A stretch of DNA of 64,000 bases from Streptomyces pyxinicus (GCF_024753135.1 NZ_JANUGP010000020.1:62001-126000), one strand, 5' to 3'. Counted from the stretch's first letter, positions 16,259 to 25,133 are shown. Program-made: numbers and translations. Notes: generated from the letters alone by a model not told the origin.

Positions 16259-17101
16259 TCAGCGTCCGAAGCTCGCCAGCTTGGCCCGCAGCTGGAGCAC
16301 CGACTTGGTGTGGATCTGGCTGACCCGGCTCTCGGTGACACCGAGCACGTTGCCGATCTCGGCGAGGGTCAGGCCCTCGTAGTAGTACAGCGTGACCACG
16401 GTCTTCTCCCGCTCCGGGAGGGTGTTGATGGCCCGCGCCAGGAACCGCCGCAGCTCCCGGTCCTCGGCGACCTCCACCGGGTTGTCGGCGGCGGTGTCCT
16501 CCAGCGTGTCCATCAGGCTGAGCCGGTCCCCGCCCTCGCCGCCGACGTGCAGCAGCTCCTCCAGGGCGACCACGTTGGCCAGCGACAGCTGGCTGAACAC
16601 GGCGTGCAGGTCGTCGACCTCCATGCCCAGCTCGCCGGCGACCTCGCCCTCGGTCGGGGTGCGCCGCAGCCGCGCCTCCAGGGTGGCGTAGGCCCGCTCG
16701 ACGTTGCGCGCCTTCTGCCGGACCGAGCGCGGGATCCAGTCCAGCGCCCGCAGTTCGTCGATCATCGCCCCGCGGATCCGGGTGATGGCGTACGTCTCGA
16801 ACTTGATCTCCCGGTCGATGTCGAACTTCTCGATCGCGTCGATCAGCCCGAAGACCCCGGAGGAGACGAAGTCGGCCTGCTCCACGTTGGGCGGCAGGCC
16901 CACGCTCACCCGGCCCGCCACGTATTTGACCAGCGGCGAGTAGTGCAGGATCAGCTGCTCCCGCAGCCGGTCGTCGCCCGTCGCCTTGTACGACCGCCAC
17001 AGCTCGTCGAGCGTCGAGGGAGCGGGCGGCCGCACGCTGCCACCGTCGCGGGCGGCTGGGGGGACCGCCGCCCGGTCGGACCCGGAGGTGTGCTGGGGCA
17101 T
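16259..17101 (-). CDS. whiG: RNA polymerase sigma factor WhiG (sporulation, FliA/SigD class)
   Basis: This 280-residue sigma factor has region 2 (LILHYSPLVKYVAGRVSVGLPP, then DLIEKFDIDREIKFETYA-like core: LIDAIEKFDIDREIKFETYA), region 3, and a region 4 helix-turn-helix (LTLAEIGNVLGVTESRVSQI). It matches WhiG, which commits aerial hyphae to sporulation and drives whiH and whiI. AAGG stands 6 nt before the ATG at 17101. It lies downstream of the dprA gene with its own long leader, which contains three exact 10-bp tandem repeats just before the ribosome-binding site. Confidence 0.95.
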   Translation of the reverse strand: MPQHTSGSDRAAVPPAARDGGSVRPPAPSTLDELWRSYKATGDDRLREQLILHYSPLVKYVAGRVSVGLPPNVEQADFVSSGVFGLIDAIEKFDIDREIKFETYAITRIRGAMIDELRALDWIPRSVRQKARNVERAYATLEARLRRTPTEGEVAGELGMEVDDLHAVFSQLSLANVVALEELLHVGGEGGDRLSLMDTLEDTAADNPVEVAEDRELRRFLARAINTLPEREKTVVTLYYYEGLTLAEIGNVLGVTESRVSQIHTKSVLQLRAKLASFGR

Positions 17102-17423
17102 TCGTCGCCTTGTGCCGTTCTGCCGTGAAGTGCCGTGAAGTGCCGTGAAGTGGGATCGGGTGGGGCTCGCGGGTGGAAGTGGGCTGCCTGGGTGAGCTGT
17201 CGGACTGATGTCGAGTTGACGCGTTCTGCGCCGACCCTTTCGTGAGCGTAGCGTGACTGAGGTGTCGCGGTGTGCGAACAATCACGCTCCACCCCCGCGT
17301 GGGGCGCCCGGCGCAGTTCGGTGACGGCACCTCCGCTCTCGCTCTGCGTGATCGGCCGAAGGGGTCAACTCCGGGAAACCTCAAGGGCGTCGGGCGTTCC
17401 CCCGGACGGCCGAACCCCTTCGG
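17102..17423 (-). promoter_or_regulatory. whiG upstream region (322 bp) with triple 10-bp repeat
   Basis: This gap between dprA and whiG must carry the whiG promoter and leader. On the reverse strand a TTGACC at 17366-17371 and a TACGCT-like -10 near 17247 are candidates, neither convincing. Inverted arms CCGAAGGGG (near 17354) and its complement (near 17416) could terminate dprA transcription. The clearest structure is the direct repeat at 17121-17150. Confidence 0.35.
17121..17150. repeat. Three perfect 10-bp tandem repeats in the whiG leader
   Basis: TGCCGTGAAG occurs three times in succession, preceded by a partial copy (TGTGCCGTTC at 17111-17120). On the mRNA strand this is ACTTCACGGC repeated, ending ~20 nt before the whiG ribosome-binding site. 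One repeat per DNA helical turn could array a regulator, or be prone to slippage. Confidence 0.9.
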
Positions 17424-18584
17424 TCAGCACGGTCGGTGACCGCTTCGGACCGAGATCACCGCCTGGCGTGTCAACTTCCAGCCGTCGCCGTGTCGTTCGA
17501 CGTAACCAAGTGCCCGGAGTTCGTACAGTCTCGCGATCGCCTCGTCCCGGGTGGTCCCGGCGCCGAGCGCGATCTCCCGGGCGGGGGCCGCGCGGGCGCC
17601 GGGCAGCGCGGCCAGGACGGTGCGGGCGGCCGGTTCCAGCAGGTCGCGCGGGAGGACGGGCCCTCGTCCGGCAGGCGCCAGCTCCCCCATGTCGCCGACG
17701 AGTTCGACGGCCTCGGCGGCGTCGGTGACGAGGGTGGCCTCACCGCGCAGCAGTTCGTGCACACCGGCCGACAGGGCGCTGGTGGCCGGTCCGGGCACGC
17801 CCATGGTGAACCGGCCGAGGCGCTGTGCGGCCCGCGCGGTGGACAGGGAGCCGCTGCGGCAGGCGGCCTCCACGACGACGGTGCCCCGGGTGAGGGCGGC
17901 GATGACGCGGTTGCGGAGGATGAACCGGCTGGGGGTGGGGTGGTCGCCCGGCGGCAGCTCGCCCACCACCAGCCCCTGGTCCGCGATCCTGTCGATCAGC
18001 GCGGTGTGGCCGCGCGGGTAGGGGCGGTCGACGCCACAGGCGAGGACGGCGACGGTGGCTCCACGGGCGGCGAGGGCGCCCCGGTGGGCGGCGCCGTCGA
18101 TGCCGTACGCACCGCCGGAGACGACGACCCAGCCGCGCTCGGTGAGGCCGGCGGCGAGGGTGGCGGCCATGTGGGTGCCGTACTCGGTGCAGGCGCGGGC
18201 GCCGACGACGGCGACGGAGCGCAGCGCCCACATCCGCAGGTTGGCCGGCCCTCGCACCCACAGCCCCAGCGGCCGGGCGTCCCCGAGGTCGTCGAGCTGC
18301 CCGGGCCACTCGGTGTCGCCGGGGCGCAGGAACCGGGCCCCGGCGGCGTCGGCCACCGCCAGGTCCCGCTCCGGCTCGGCCTGCCGCGCGCGGGCGACGA
18401 GCCCCGCCCACCGGGTCCCGCTCACCCCGGGCAGGGCCTCGCCGCCGCCCCGCAGCCGCGCGACCACCTTCCCCACCCCGGTCTCCCGCACCCACCGCCC
18501 GCCGACCTCGTCCCCGGGCTCGATCACCCGGGTCAGGAGGACACGGCCGAGCAGATCGGCGTCGGATTCGGTGCCGGCGGTCAT
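17424..18584 (-). CDS. dprA: DNA-processing protein DprA (Smf)
   Basis: This 386-residue protein has the DprA Rossmann core: VAVVGARACTEYG, VVSGGAYGIDGAAHRGAL (residues ~155-175), and the PSRFILRNRVIAALT motif. A C-terminal winged-helix-like segment follows (ARLYELRALGYVERHGDGWKL). In competent bacteria DprA loads RecA on incoming single-stranded DNA; its role in Streptomyces is unclear. The ATG overlaps the comM stop (ATGA), so it is coupled to comM within yraN-comM-dprA. Confidence 0.93.
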   Translation of the reverse strand: MTAGTESDADLLGRVLLTRVIEPGDEVGGRWVRETGVGKVVARLRGGGEALPGVSGTRWAGLVARARQAEPERDLAVADAAGARFLRPGDTEWPGQLDDLGDARPLGLWVRGPANLRMWALRSVAVVGARACTEYGTHMAATLAAGLTERGWVVVSGGAYGIDGAAHRGALAARGATVAVLACGVDRPYPRGHTALIDRIADQGLVVGELPPGDHPTPSRFILRNRVIAALTRGTVVVEAACRSGSLSTARAAQRLGRFTMGVPGPATSALSAGVHELLRGEATLVTDAAEAVELVGDMGELAPAGRGPVLPRDLLEPAARTVLAALPGARAAPAREIALGAGTTRDEAIARLYELRALGYVERHGDGWKLTRQAVISVRSGHRPC

Positions 18585-20206
18585 GTCAGTGCCCCGATGG
18601 CCATCGGCACCCCTCGGGGTACTCCGGTGCGCAGTTGGAGGGCCAGGGCGACGTCGGTGGCGTCCGGGCGGTCGTGTCCCACGAGGTCGGCCACCGTCCA
18701 GGCGACGCGCAGGACCCGGTCGATGCCCCGGGCGGTGAGCACGCCCCGCTCCAGGCTGCGCTCGGCCTCGTCCATCGCGCCGGTGACGGCCTGGTACCGG
18801 CTGCGCAGCTCCCGGCCCGGCACCTCGCTGTTGGTGCGCCAAGGGGTGCCGGCGAGCCGGGCCGCCGCCCGCTCCCGTGCCTGCCGGACCCGCCCGGCCA
18901 CCGTCGCCGTGGACTCGCCCCGGGCGCCGGGCTCGGTGAGCTGGGCCCGGCTGACGGGGTCGACCTCGACGCGCAGGTCCACCCGGTCGAGCAGCGGGCC
19001 GGACAGCCGGGCCTGGTAGCGGCGGATCGCCGACGGCGGGCACTCGCAGAGGGTGTCGCGGCCCGAGAAGCGCCCGCAGGGACAGGGATTGGCCGCCAGC
19101 ACCATCAGGAACCGCGCCGGAAACCGGACGACACCGGCGCTGCGGGCGATCACCACATGGCCGGATTCCAGCGGCTGGCGCAGGGCGTCCAGGGTCTGGG
19201 TGTGGAACTCGGGCGCCTCGTCGAGGAAGAGCACGCCCCGGTGGGCGAGCGAGACGGCACCGGGGCGGGCGATGCCGGGGCCGCCGCCGACGAGGGACTG
19301 CATCGTCGCGGAGTGGTGCGGGGCGCAGTAGGGGGCGACGTCGATGAGCGGCTTGCCCGGCGGGAGCAGGCCGGCCACCGAGTGCACCGCCGTGACCTCC
19401 AGCGACTCCTCCCGGACGAGCCGGGGGAGCACGGCGGGCAGGCGCTCGGCCAGCATGGTCTTGCCCGCGCCCGGCGGACCCTCCAGGAACAGGTGGTGAC
19501 CGCCGGCGGCGGCCACCTCCACGGCGGTGCGGGCCGAGGTCTGGCCGACGACGTCCGCGAGGTCGTGGTCCTGCTCGTGCTGGACGGCGCCGATGCTGTG
19601 CATCCCGGTGGCGGCTCCCGTGCCCGGCACCCGGAGTCCCGCCAGCAGGGGGTCCGGGCGGCCCTGGTCGTCCGGCGGCTCGTCGGGGACCGGTTCGTCG
19701 GCGAGGACGGCGATCAGCTGGCGCAGGCTGCGGACGCCGAGCACCGAGACTCCCGGGACCAGGGAGGCCTCGGCGGCGGCGCACTCGGGCACGACCACCT
19801 GTTCATAGCCCGCGTCGGCCGCGGCGAGCACCGCGGGCAGGATGCCGCGCACCGGGCGCACCCGGCCGTCCAGGCCCAGCTCGCCGATCATCACGATGTC
19901 GGCGAGGACCCGGGGATCGATCCGCTCGGCGGCACCCAGCACCGCGCAGGCCACGGCGAGGTCGAAGCCGGAGCCGGCCTTGGGCACGGACGCGGGGCTG
20001 AGTCCGACGGTGAGCTTCTTCTGCGGCCACGCGGCGCCCGAGTTCACCACCGCCGCCCGGACCCGGTCGCGGCTCTCCGTCAGGCTCTTGTCCGGGAGGC
20101 CGACCAGGGTGAAGGCCGCCACGCCCGGTTCGAGGTCGGCCTGGACCTCGACCACCACGCCCTCCACGCCGACCAGGGCCACCGCACACGTACGGGCGAA
20201 CGCCAT
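18581..20206 (-). CDS. comM: YifB/ComM family Mg-chelatase-like AAA+ ATPase
   Basis: This 541-residue protein has the N-terminal ChlI/Lon-type domain, with LVGLPDKSLTESRDRVRAAV near residue 35. The AAA+ core follows: Walker A GPPGAGKT about residue 240 and Walker B GVLFLDEAPEF. It ends with the zinc-binding stretch NPCPCGRFSGRDTLCECP and a C-terminal Mg-chelatase domain. ComM is a hexameric branch-migration helicase in competent species. The start codon abuts the yraN stop, and its stop overlaps dprA, giving a tight three-gene unit. Confidence 0.94.
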   Translation of the reverse strand: MAFARTCAVALVGVEGVVVEVQADLEPGVAAFTLVGLPDKSLTESRDRVRAAVVNSGAAWPQKKLTVGLSPASVPKAGSGFDLAVACAVLGAAERIDPRVLADIVMIGELGLDGRVRPVRGILPAVLAAADAGYEQVVVPECAAAEASLVPGVSVLGVRSLRQLIAVLADEPVPDEPPDDQGRPDPLLAGLRVPGTGAATGMHSIGAVQHEQDHDLADVVGQTSARTAVEVAAAGGHHLFLEGPPGAGKTMLAERLPAVLPRLVREESLEVTAVHSVAGLLPPGKPLIDVAPYCAPHHSATMQSLVGGGPGIARPGAVSLAHRGVLFLDEAPEFHTQTLDALRQPLESGHVVIARSAGVVRFPARFLMVLAANPCPCGRFSGRDTLCECPPSAIRRYQARLSGPLLDRVDLRVEVDPVSRAQLTEPGARGESTATVAGRVRQARERAAARLAGTPWRTNSEVPGRELRSRYQAVTGAMDEAERSLERGVLTARGIDRVLRVAWTVADLVGHDRPDATDVALALQLRTGVPRGVPMAIGALT

Positions 20207-20572
20207 TCAGGCCACCCCCCGGACATGCTCGACCGCCGGGGCGCCGCGGCGGGGCAGCAGGACCCCGACCAGGTCGATACGGACGCCGCCCGGCGGTGCT
20301 CCGCCGTGAGCGTGGATCCAGTGTGCGGCCAGGTCGCGCAGCCGGGCCGCCTTCTCCGGGGTGATCGCGGCCATCGGATGCTCGTAGTCACCGCCCCGCC
20401 GGGTCTTCACCTCGCAGACGACCAGCGCGTCCCCGTCCCGCGCCACGATGTCGATCTCGCCGGACCGTCCACAGCGCCAGTTGCGCTCCAGGACCGCCAT
20501 CCCGGCCTCGGCCAGCCGCCGCGCGGCCAGCTCCTCGCCGTACCTGCCGAGTGCACTGCGTGCCTTGTCCAT
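20207..20572 (-). CDS. yraN: YraN/UPF0102 family nuclease-like protein
   Basis: This 121-residue protein has the restriction-endonuclease-like fold signature of UPF0102: LGRYGEELAARRLAEAG, then GEIDIVARDGDALVVCEVKTRRG, where D, E and K form the PD-(D/E)xK-like site. Function is not settled; it is commonly found beside comM and dprA. The ATG at 20572 follows GGAGG at 10 nt; a GTG at 20602 would add ten residues of low conservation. Confidence 0.85.
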   Translation of the reverse strand: MDKARSALGRYGEELAARRLAEAGMAVLERNWRCGRSGEIDIVARDGDALVVCEVKTRRGGDYEHPMAAITPEKAARLRDLAAHWIHAHGGAPPGGVRIDLVGVLLPRRGAPAVEHVRGVA

Positions 20573-20690
20573 GTCGGCACCACCTCCGGCGCCAACGTTC
20601 ACGCATCCCGGCCACCGCTGTTGATCTTGGTGGACGGATCAGAGGGTGTGGAAAACTCCGTCACCCGATCGAGGGGCCGAGAGACCGGCG

Positions 20691-20999
20691 TCAGCCGCCC
20701 GGCAGCTCCAGGTCGCTCTTGTTCAGCTCCTCGATGTTCACGTCCTTGAACGTCAACACCCGGACCTGCTTGACGAACCGAGCCGGCCGGTACATGTCCC
20801 AGACCCAGGCGTCGGCCATGGACACCTCGAAGAACACCTCACCCTGGACCGAGTGCACCTGCATCTCGTAGTCGTTGGTGAGGTAGAAACGCCGCTCGGT
20901 CTCGATCACGTATTTGAACAGACCGACGACATCTCGGTACTCCCGGTAGAGCTTCAGCTCCATCTCGGTCTCGTACTTCTCGAGGTCCTCGGCGCTCAT
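20691..20999 (-). CDS. DUF2469 family protein
   Basis: This 102-residue, strongly charged protein (MSAEDLEKYETEMELKLYRE start; VEFF-like beta region VFFEVSMADAWVWDMYRPARF) matches the conserved actinobacterial DUF2469 family, usually found near rnhB/yraN and the signal-peptidase cluster. The function of this family is unknown to me. It is well conserved in codon use and position. It lies 118 bp upstream of yraN on the same strand. Confidence 0.9.
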   Translation of the reverse strand: MSAEDLEKYETEMELKLYREYRDVVGLFKYVIETERRFYLTNDYEMQVHSVQGEVFFEVSMADAWVWDMYRPARFVKQVRVLTFKDVNIEELNKSDLELPGG

Positions 21000-21055
21000 G
21001 GCATGTTCCCCTTCAGCCGTGCGATCCCCCCATTGTGCGCCAGTCCCGGTGGCCC

Positions 21056-21568
21056 TCAGACGATTTCCGTGTCGAGGGTCACGGGCCGGGCCGGGGGACC
21101 TTCGTCGAGCAGCCGTCGCAGCAGCTCGGCGAGTCTGGTCGGATACACCGTCTCATGCGCCCGGGCCAGTTCCCGGCACGTCCACCAACGCGCTCCGGCG
21201 ACACTGCGCCGCTCCAGCTCCGTCAGGGCCGTCACCCCGGTCGCCGTCCGCGTCGTACGGGCCAGGTAGTACCACTCGTCCTGGTCCCAGCGGCGGCCCG
21301 CGAACGGGAAGGAGCACCTGCGCCGCCACAGCACGGGGCCGAGGTCGACCTCGGTGATGCCGGTCTCCTCGGCGAGTTCCCGCAGCACGGCCTGCTCACG
21401 GGTCTCCGCGCCCTCCAGACCGCCGCCCGGGGTGAACCACCAGTCGTCGGCCGGGTCGTCCGGCTCGTGGCCGTGCAGCAGCAGGACGCGGTCGTCGGGG
21501 TCGAGGAGGACCACCCGGGCCACCTTGCGCGGGCCGCCCTCGGCCTCCCCCGCCGGCTCAGCGGGCAC
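21056..21568 (-). CDS. NUDIX hydrolase
   Basis: This 170-residue protein has a complete Nudix box, GGGLEGAETREQAVLRELAE followed by ETGI, matching Gx5Ex7REUxEExGU with all catalytic glutamates. Nudix enzymes hydrolyse nucleoside diphosphates linked to another group; the substrate here is unknown. It starts at a GTG at 21568, 11 bp inside the end of sipZ, with GGAG 7 nt upstream, so it is probably translated from the same message. Confidence 0.9.
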   Translation of the reverse strand: MPAEPAGEAEGGPRKVARVVLLDPDDRVLLLHGHEPDDPADDWWFTPGGGLEGAETREQAVLRELAEETGITEVDLGPVLWRRRCSFPFAGRRWDQDEWYYLARTTRTATGVTALTELERRSVAGARWWTCRELARAHETVYPTRLAELLRRLLDEGPPARPVTLDTEIV

Positions 21569-22340
21569 CGGCGGGCTCCGGTCCCGCGGTGCGGGCGCGG
21601 GTGCGGCCCAGGCGCTTGGCGACCGGGCCGTACGCGCCGCCGCCGAGGACCAGGATCGCGCCGGCCACGATCATCAGCTCGATGGTGCGCAGCGGGCCGG
21701 GCTCGGAGAGGGCGCCGAGCGGTGCGAAGCCGGTGGGCTTCCGGAGCGTGCCCCGGTAGGGCCAGACGACGGCGTCCACGCGGGCGGAGACCGCGTCCCG
21801 GGAGACCGTGCCCCGTGCCGCGTCCGTGAGGTGGGCGGTGGAGTCCAGCGAGCCCGCGCGTTCGTCGCCGAGGAGGAAGAGCCGGCCCTTGGGGACGGTC
21901 ACCTTCGGGATGCTGCCCGCCTCGGCCGGGCTGCCCTTGGGCAGGTACGGCTCGTCGATCTGCTTGCCGTTGACGGTCAGCTTGCCGTTCGTGCAGCAGG
22001 AGACGGTGTCCCCGCCGACCGCGACGACCCGCTTGACCACCTTGGCGTTGCTGACCCAGGACTTGTCCTCGAAGACCACCACGTCACCCCGGCGCACCTC
22101 GTCGCCGTCCACCCGCTGGGCGAGCACCCGGTCGCCGACGTCGATGGTCGGGGTCATGGAACTGGTCGGCACGGTGTACGGCCGGTAGCTCACCGCCGCC
22201 CAGGCGAAGCCGCCGAGGAACAGCACCAGGCCCAGCGCCACGGCGATCCCGGACAGCCGTTGCCCGAGCCGTCCGCCGCCCTGTCCCGTGCCGGTGCCGC
22301 CGCTGCGCGGGGCCGTACGCGTCGTGCTCTCGCCACCCAT
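21558..22340 (-). CDS. sipZ: Type I signal peptidase (fourth of four, SipZ position)
   Basis: This 260-residue membrane protease has an N-terminal anchor (LSGIAVALGLVLFLGGFAWAA), the Ser nucleophile in VPTSSMTPTIDVGDRVL and the Lys base in KVVKRVVAVGGD. It also has box E (FLLGDERAGSLDST), where the usual GDNRxxSxDSR is altered, and a second, C-terminal membrane helix (IELMIVAGAILVLGGGAYG). It cuts signal peptides on the outer face. Fourth gene of the sipW-X-Y-Z run; its stop overlaps the NUDIX gene. Confidence 0.9.
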   Translation of the reverse strand: MGGESTTRTAPRSGGTGTGQGGGRLGQRLSGIAVALGLVLFLGGFAWAAVSYRPYTVPTSSMTPTIDVGDRVLAQRVDGDEVRRGDVVVFEDKSWVSNAKVVKRVVAVGGDTVSCCTNGKLTVNGKQIDEPYLPKGSPAEAGSIPKVTVPKGRLFLLGDERAGSLDSTAHLTDAARGTVSRDAVSARVDAVVWPYRGTLRKPTGFAPLGALSEPGPLRTIELMIVAGAILVLGGGAYGPVAKRLGRTRARTAGPEPAGAR

Positions 22341-22416
22341 GGATCCGCACCCTACCCGGCGGTACCCGGCGGGCCCAGCCCCCGAGGCGACGGCTCCGGA
22401 GCGAGGTCCACCGGGT

Positions 22417-23415
22417 TCAGCGCCCCTGGGCCGCCGGCACCTGCTCGGTGGTGGTGCGGAGCCGGTCGGCGCGCCTGCGGCGCCACACAACCACCGGGAG
22501 CACCGCCGCGACGGCCATGCCCTGCGGGGCCACCGTCAGGGACGCCGCCGCCGAGGACTGCCGGTCGAGGCCGGGCTGGTCGAAGGTGTCCGGAACGGGC
22601 AGGGTGCCCCAGCGGTTGATCGGCCAGGCCTTGACGATGGCGCGGCCGACGACCTGGTCGACGGGGACCATGCCGTGGTTCTTGTCGGACTGGTTGTAGC
22701 GGGAGTCGCGGGAGTTCTGGCGGTGGTCGCCCATCACCCAGAGGAAGCCCTTGGGGACCTTCACCTTGAACTGGCCGCCCAGGTCGTCCTGGGTGCAGGG
22801 GGTGTTGCCCGGGTAGACATACGGCTCGTTGAGCGCCTTGCCGTTGACCTTCAGCGGGCCCGTGCCGCTGCACTCGACCGTGTCGCCGCCGACGCCGATG
22901 ACCCGCTTGATCAGGTCCTTCTCCTCGGCGGACGGCATCAGGCCGATCCAGCTGAGCACCTTCTGCACGGCGTTGGGGTTGGGCGCGGGCTCGCCGGCCA
23001 GCCAGTTGTCCGGGTCGTGGAAGACGACGACCTCGCCGCGCTCGGGCTCGGAGCCGAACCACGGGGTGAGCTTGTCCACCAGGACGCGGTCACCCTGCTG
23101 GAGGGTGTTCTGCATCGAGTCGGACGGGATCGAGAACGCCTGCACCAGGAAGGTCTTGATCAGCAGGGCCAGGACCAGCGCGATCACGACCAGGATCGGC
23201 AGCTCCTTCCAGAAGGAGCGCGGCTTGCGGGGCGCCGACGCGTCTCCGCCGCCCGCGGCCCCCCGCCCGTCCTCCGGCGGCCCGCCGGCACCCGGCGCCG
23301 CGTCATTCCCGGGGGTCATGGCACCGTCCGGACCAGGGGCGTTCGCGTCCGCGGACTGTCCGCGGTGCTCCTCGCCGTCGTGTCCCGAACGTGCGCCAAC
23401 CGCCACATCCCCCAC
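22417..23415 (-). CDS. sipY: Type I signal peptidase (third of four, SipY position)
   Basis: This 332-residue signal peptidase has a long Gly/Pro-rich cytoplasmic leader of ~65 residues. It then has a membrane anchor (LPILVVIALVLALLIKTFLV), the Ser site IPSDSMQNTLQQGDRVLVDK, the Lys site KDLIKRVIGVGGD and box E MGDHRQNSRDSR. A C-terminal hydrophobic helix (VAPQGMAVAAVLPVVVW) follows. The GTG at 23415 has GAGGAG 5 nt upstream. SipY is reported as the major signal peptidase in S. lividans. Its first ~113 bp are overlapped by the unusually long sipX frame. Confidence 0.92.
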   Translation of the reverse strand: MGDVAVGARSGHDGEEHRGQSADANAPGPDGAMTPGNDAAPGAGGPPEDGRGAAGGGDASAPRKPRSFWKELPILVVIALVLALLIKTFLVQAFSIPSDSMQNTLQQGDRVLVDKLTPWFGSEPERGEVVVFHDPDNWLAGEPAPNPNAVQKVLSWIGLMPSAEEKDLIKRVIGVGGDTVECSGTGPLKVNGKALNEPYVYPGNTPCTQDDLGGQFKVKVPKGFLWVMGDHRQNSRDSRYNQSDKNHGMVPVDQVVGRAIVKAWPINRWGTLPVPDTFDQPGLDRQSSAAASLTVAPQGMAVAAVLPVVVWRRRRADRLRTTTEQVPAAQGR

Positions 23416-24394
23416 GCCAACTCCTCACTCCGTGCCGCCGCCTGCCCCGGATCCGGTGCAGGCCCACCACTCCCATAACGACCGGGAGTTCCGCAGGGGT
23501 CGGTGGCTGGGTCGATCCGTTCCGATTCTCCGGGGCAACCCTATGCGACGGCCGGGAAGCGGCGGACGTACCGGGCCCGGAGTGGGCAACGCTTGCGAAG
23601 GTTTTAGGTTCTTCCAGGCGTGTCCAGTGACCGATCGGCCAACCGATGGCCATGGCCCGGCCCACGACGGACTTCTCCGAGACCGTGCCGCCGTAGGACG
23701 TGTTCTGGTGGGCGCGTGAGTCCGCGGAGTTGCCCCGGTGGTCGCCCATCACCCACAGCCGGCCCTGCGGGACGGTGATGTCGAAGGGGGTGGCGGAGGG
23801 CTGGTCGCCGGGGTAGATGTAGCCGCCCTCGGTGAGCGGGGTGCCGTTGACGGTGACGCGGCCCTGCGCGTCACAGCACTTGACGTGGTCGCCGCCGACG
23901 CCGATGACCCGCTTGATCAGGTCCTTCTCGTTGTCGGAGGGCAGCAGGCCGATGAAGGTCAGGCCCTCCTTGACCTGTTTGACGACGACCGGGTCGTTCT
24001 TCTTGGCGGTCGGCTCGTCGGCGAGCCAGCCACCGGGGTCGTGGAAGACGACGACGTCCCCGCGCTCGGGCTTGGCGCCGAACCAGGGGGTGAACTTGTC
24101 GACCAGGACGCGGTCGCCGATCCGGATGGTCTGCTCCATCGAGCCGGACGGGATCACGAACGCCTGGAGGAGGAAGGTCTTCAGGACGAGCGCGATGAGG
24201 ACGGCGACACCCACCAGAAGGGGGATCTCCCGGACGGCTGAACGCCGGCGCTTCCGCTTGACCTTGCGCTGGAGTTTGCGGCGCTCCGCGCGCGTGCGGC
24301 CGCCGCCGGGCACCGAGGTGCGGCGGGAGCCGGTGGGCAGCAGGTCCTCGGCGGGCGTGCTGGGCGCCCCGCGCGGTCTGCCGCGGCTACCCAT
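23303..24394 (-). CDS. sipX: Type I signal peptidase (second of four, SipX position), extended C-terminus
   Basis: This 363-residue peptidase has a basic cytoplasmic leader, an anchor (EIPLLVGVAVLIALVLKTFLL), the Ser site IPSGSMEQTIRIGDRVLVDK, the Lys site KDLIKRVIGVGGD and box E MGDHRGNSADSR. Beyond ELPVVMGVVGLHRIRGRR the frame continues with ~45 Arg/Gly-rich residues that read into the sipY gene out of frame. This tail has no peptidase character. The original stop may have been lost by mutation or a frameshift. GGAGG stands 6 nt before the ATG; 8-bp overlap with sipW. Confidence 0.9.
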   Translation of the reverse strand: MGSRGRPRGAPSTPAEDLLPTGSRRTSVPGGGRTRAERRKLQRKVKRKRRRSAVREIPLLVGVAVLIALVLKTFLLQAFVIPSGSMEQTIRIGDRVLVDKFTPWFGAKPERGDVVVFHDPGGWLADEPTAKKNDPVVVKQVKEGLTFIGLLPSDNEKDLIKRVIGVGGDHVKCCDAQGRVTVNGTPLTEGGYIYPGDQPSATPFDITVPQGRLWVMGDHRGNSADSRAHQNTSYGGTVSEKSVVGRAMAIGWPIGHWTRLEEPKTFASVAHSGPGTSAASRPSHRVAPENRNGSTQPPTPAELPVVMGVVGLHRIRGRRRHGVRSWRGGCGGWRTFGTRRRGAPRTVRGRERPWSGRCHDPRE

Positions 24395-25088
24395 GGGCCC
24401 CCTCCGCCGGGGCGTCGGGCACGCGCGCGTAGGCGCGCGGCCGGCTCAGGTGCGTCCAGTGGCCGTACGGCCACACGATCCAGTCGGCCCGGCCGATGAC
24501 GTCGCCGGTGGGGATCATGCCGCCGCCCGGTGAGCCGAGGTGGTCGCGGGAGTCGCTGGAGTGGCTGCGGTGGTCGCCGAGGACGAAGAGGCGGCCCGCG
24601 GGCACGACGATGTCGAAGGGCACGCCGGACGCGCTGTCCCCGGGATACAGGAACGACGTCTCGTCCACCGGCCGGCCGTTCACCTCGATCCTGTCCTCCT
24701 TGTCGCAGCAGACCACATGGTCCCCGCCCACCCCGACCACGCGCTTGACGTAGTCCGCGTCCCCGAAATACCCGGTGCCGTCGAAGACAATCACGTCGCC
24801 ACGGCGCGGCTGGGCTCCGAAACGGTATGCCAACTTGTTTACGAGAACGCGGTCCCCGATCCTCAATCCCCGCTCCATGGATCCGCTCGGGATCTCGAAG
24901 GGCTGTGCCACGAAGGTGTTCGCGAGCAGCAGGAACGCCAGGCAGAGGAAGAGCGTGAGGGTGATCCGGCCGCCGGGCAGCCACTCGGCGGCCCGCGTCA
25001 CCAACGCGAAACGCGACCGTTCCTCCGGCCCCGGGGATCCGGGGTGGGAGGAGCGGTCGCGTTCCGTCGGCTGTGCTTCGGTGTCCAT
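24387..25088 (-). CDS. sipW: Type I signal peptidase (first of four, SipW position)
   Basis: This 233-residue peptidase has a single N-terminal anchor (ITLTLFLCLAFLLLANTFVA), the Ser site IPSGSMERGLRIGDRVLVNK, the Lys site ADYVKRVVGVGGD and box E LGDHRSHSSDSRDH. It lacks the extra C-terminal membrane helix seen in sipY and sipZ. It follows rplS by 45 bp and overlaps sipX by 8 bp, so the four peptidase genes probably share transcription. Four adjacent signal peptidases are a Streptomyces hallmark, reflecting heavy secretion. Confidence 0.92.
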   Translation of the reverse strand: MDTEAQPTERDRSSHPGSPGPEERSRFALVTRAAEWLPGGRITLTLFLCLAFLLLANTFVAQPFEIPSGSMERGLRIGDRVLVNKLAYRFGAQPRRGDVIVFDGTGYFGDADYVKRVVGVGGDHVVCCDKEDRIEVNGRPVDETSFLYPGDSASGVPFDIVVPAGRLFVLGDHRSHSSDSRDHLGSPGGGMIPTGDVIGRADWIVWPYGHWTHLSRPRAYARVPDAPAEGAHG

Positions 25089-25133
25089 CGGGGCCAGATG
25101 TTATCCGGCCCCGCTGTGACGCCGGGGCAGCGC

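Noticed and set aside
17352..17424. Intrinsic terminator after dprA
   Set aside because: The arms are only 9 bp with a ~50-nt loop and no T tract, so noted only within the whiG upstream region and not scored as a terminator.
20640..20690. Possible extra small gene between yraN and the DUF2469 gene
   Set aside because: No ribosome-binding site or sensible frame; simply a 118-bp gap.
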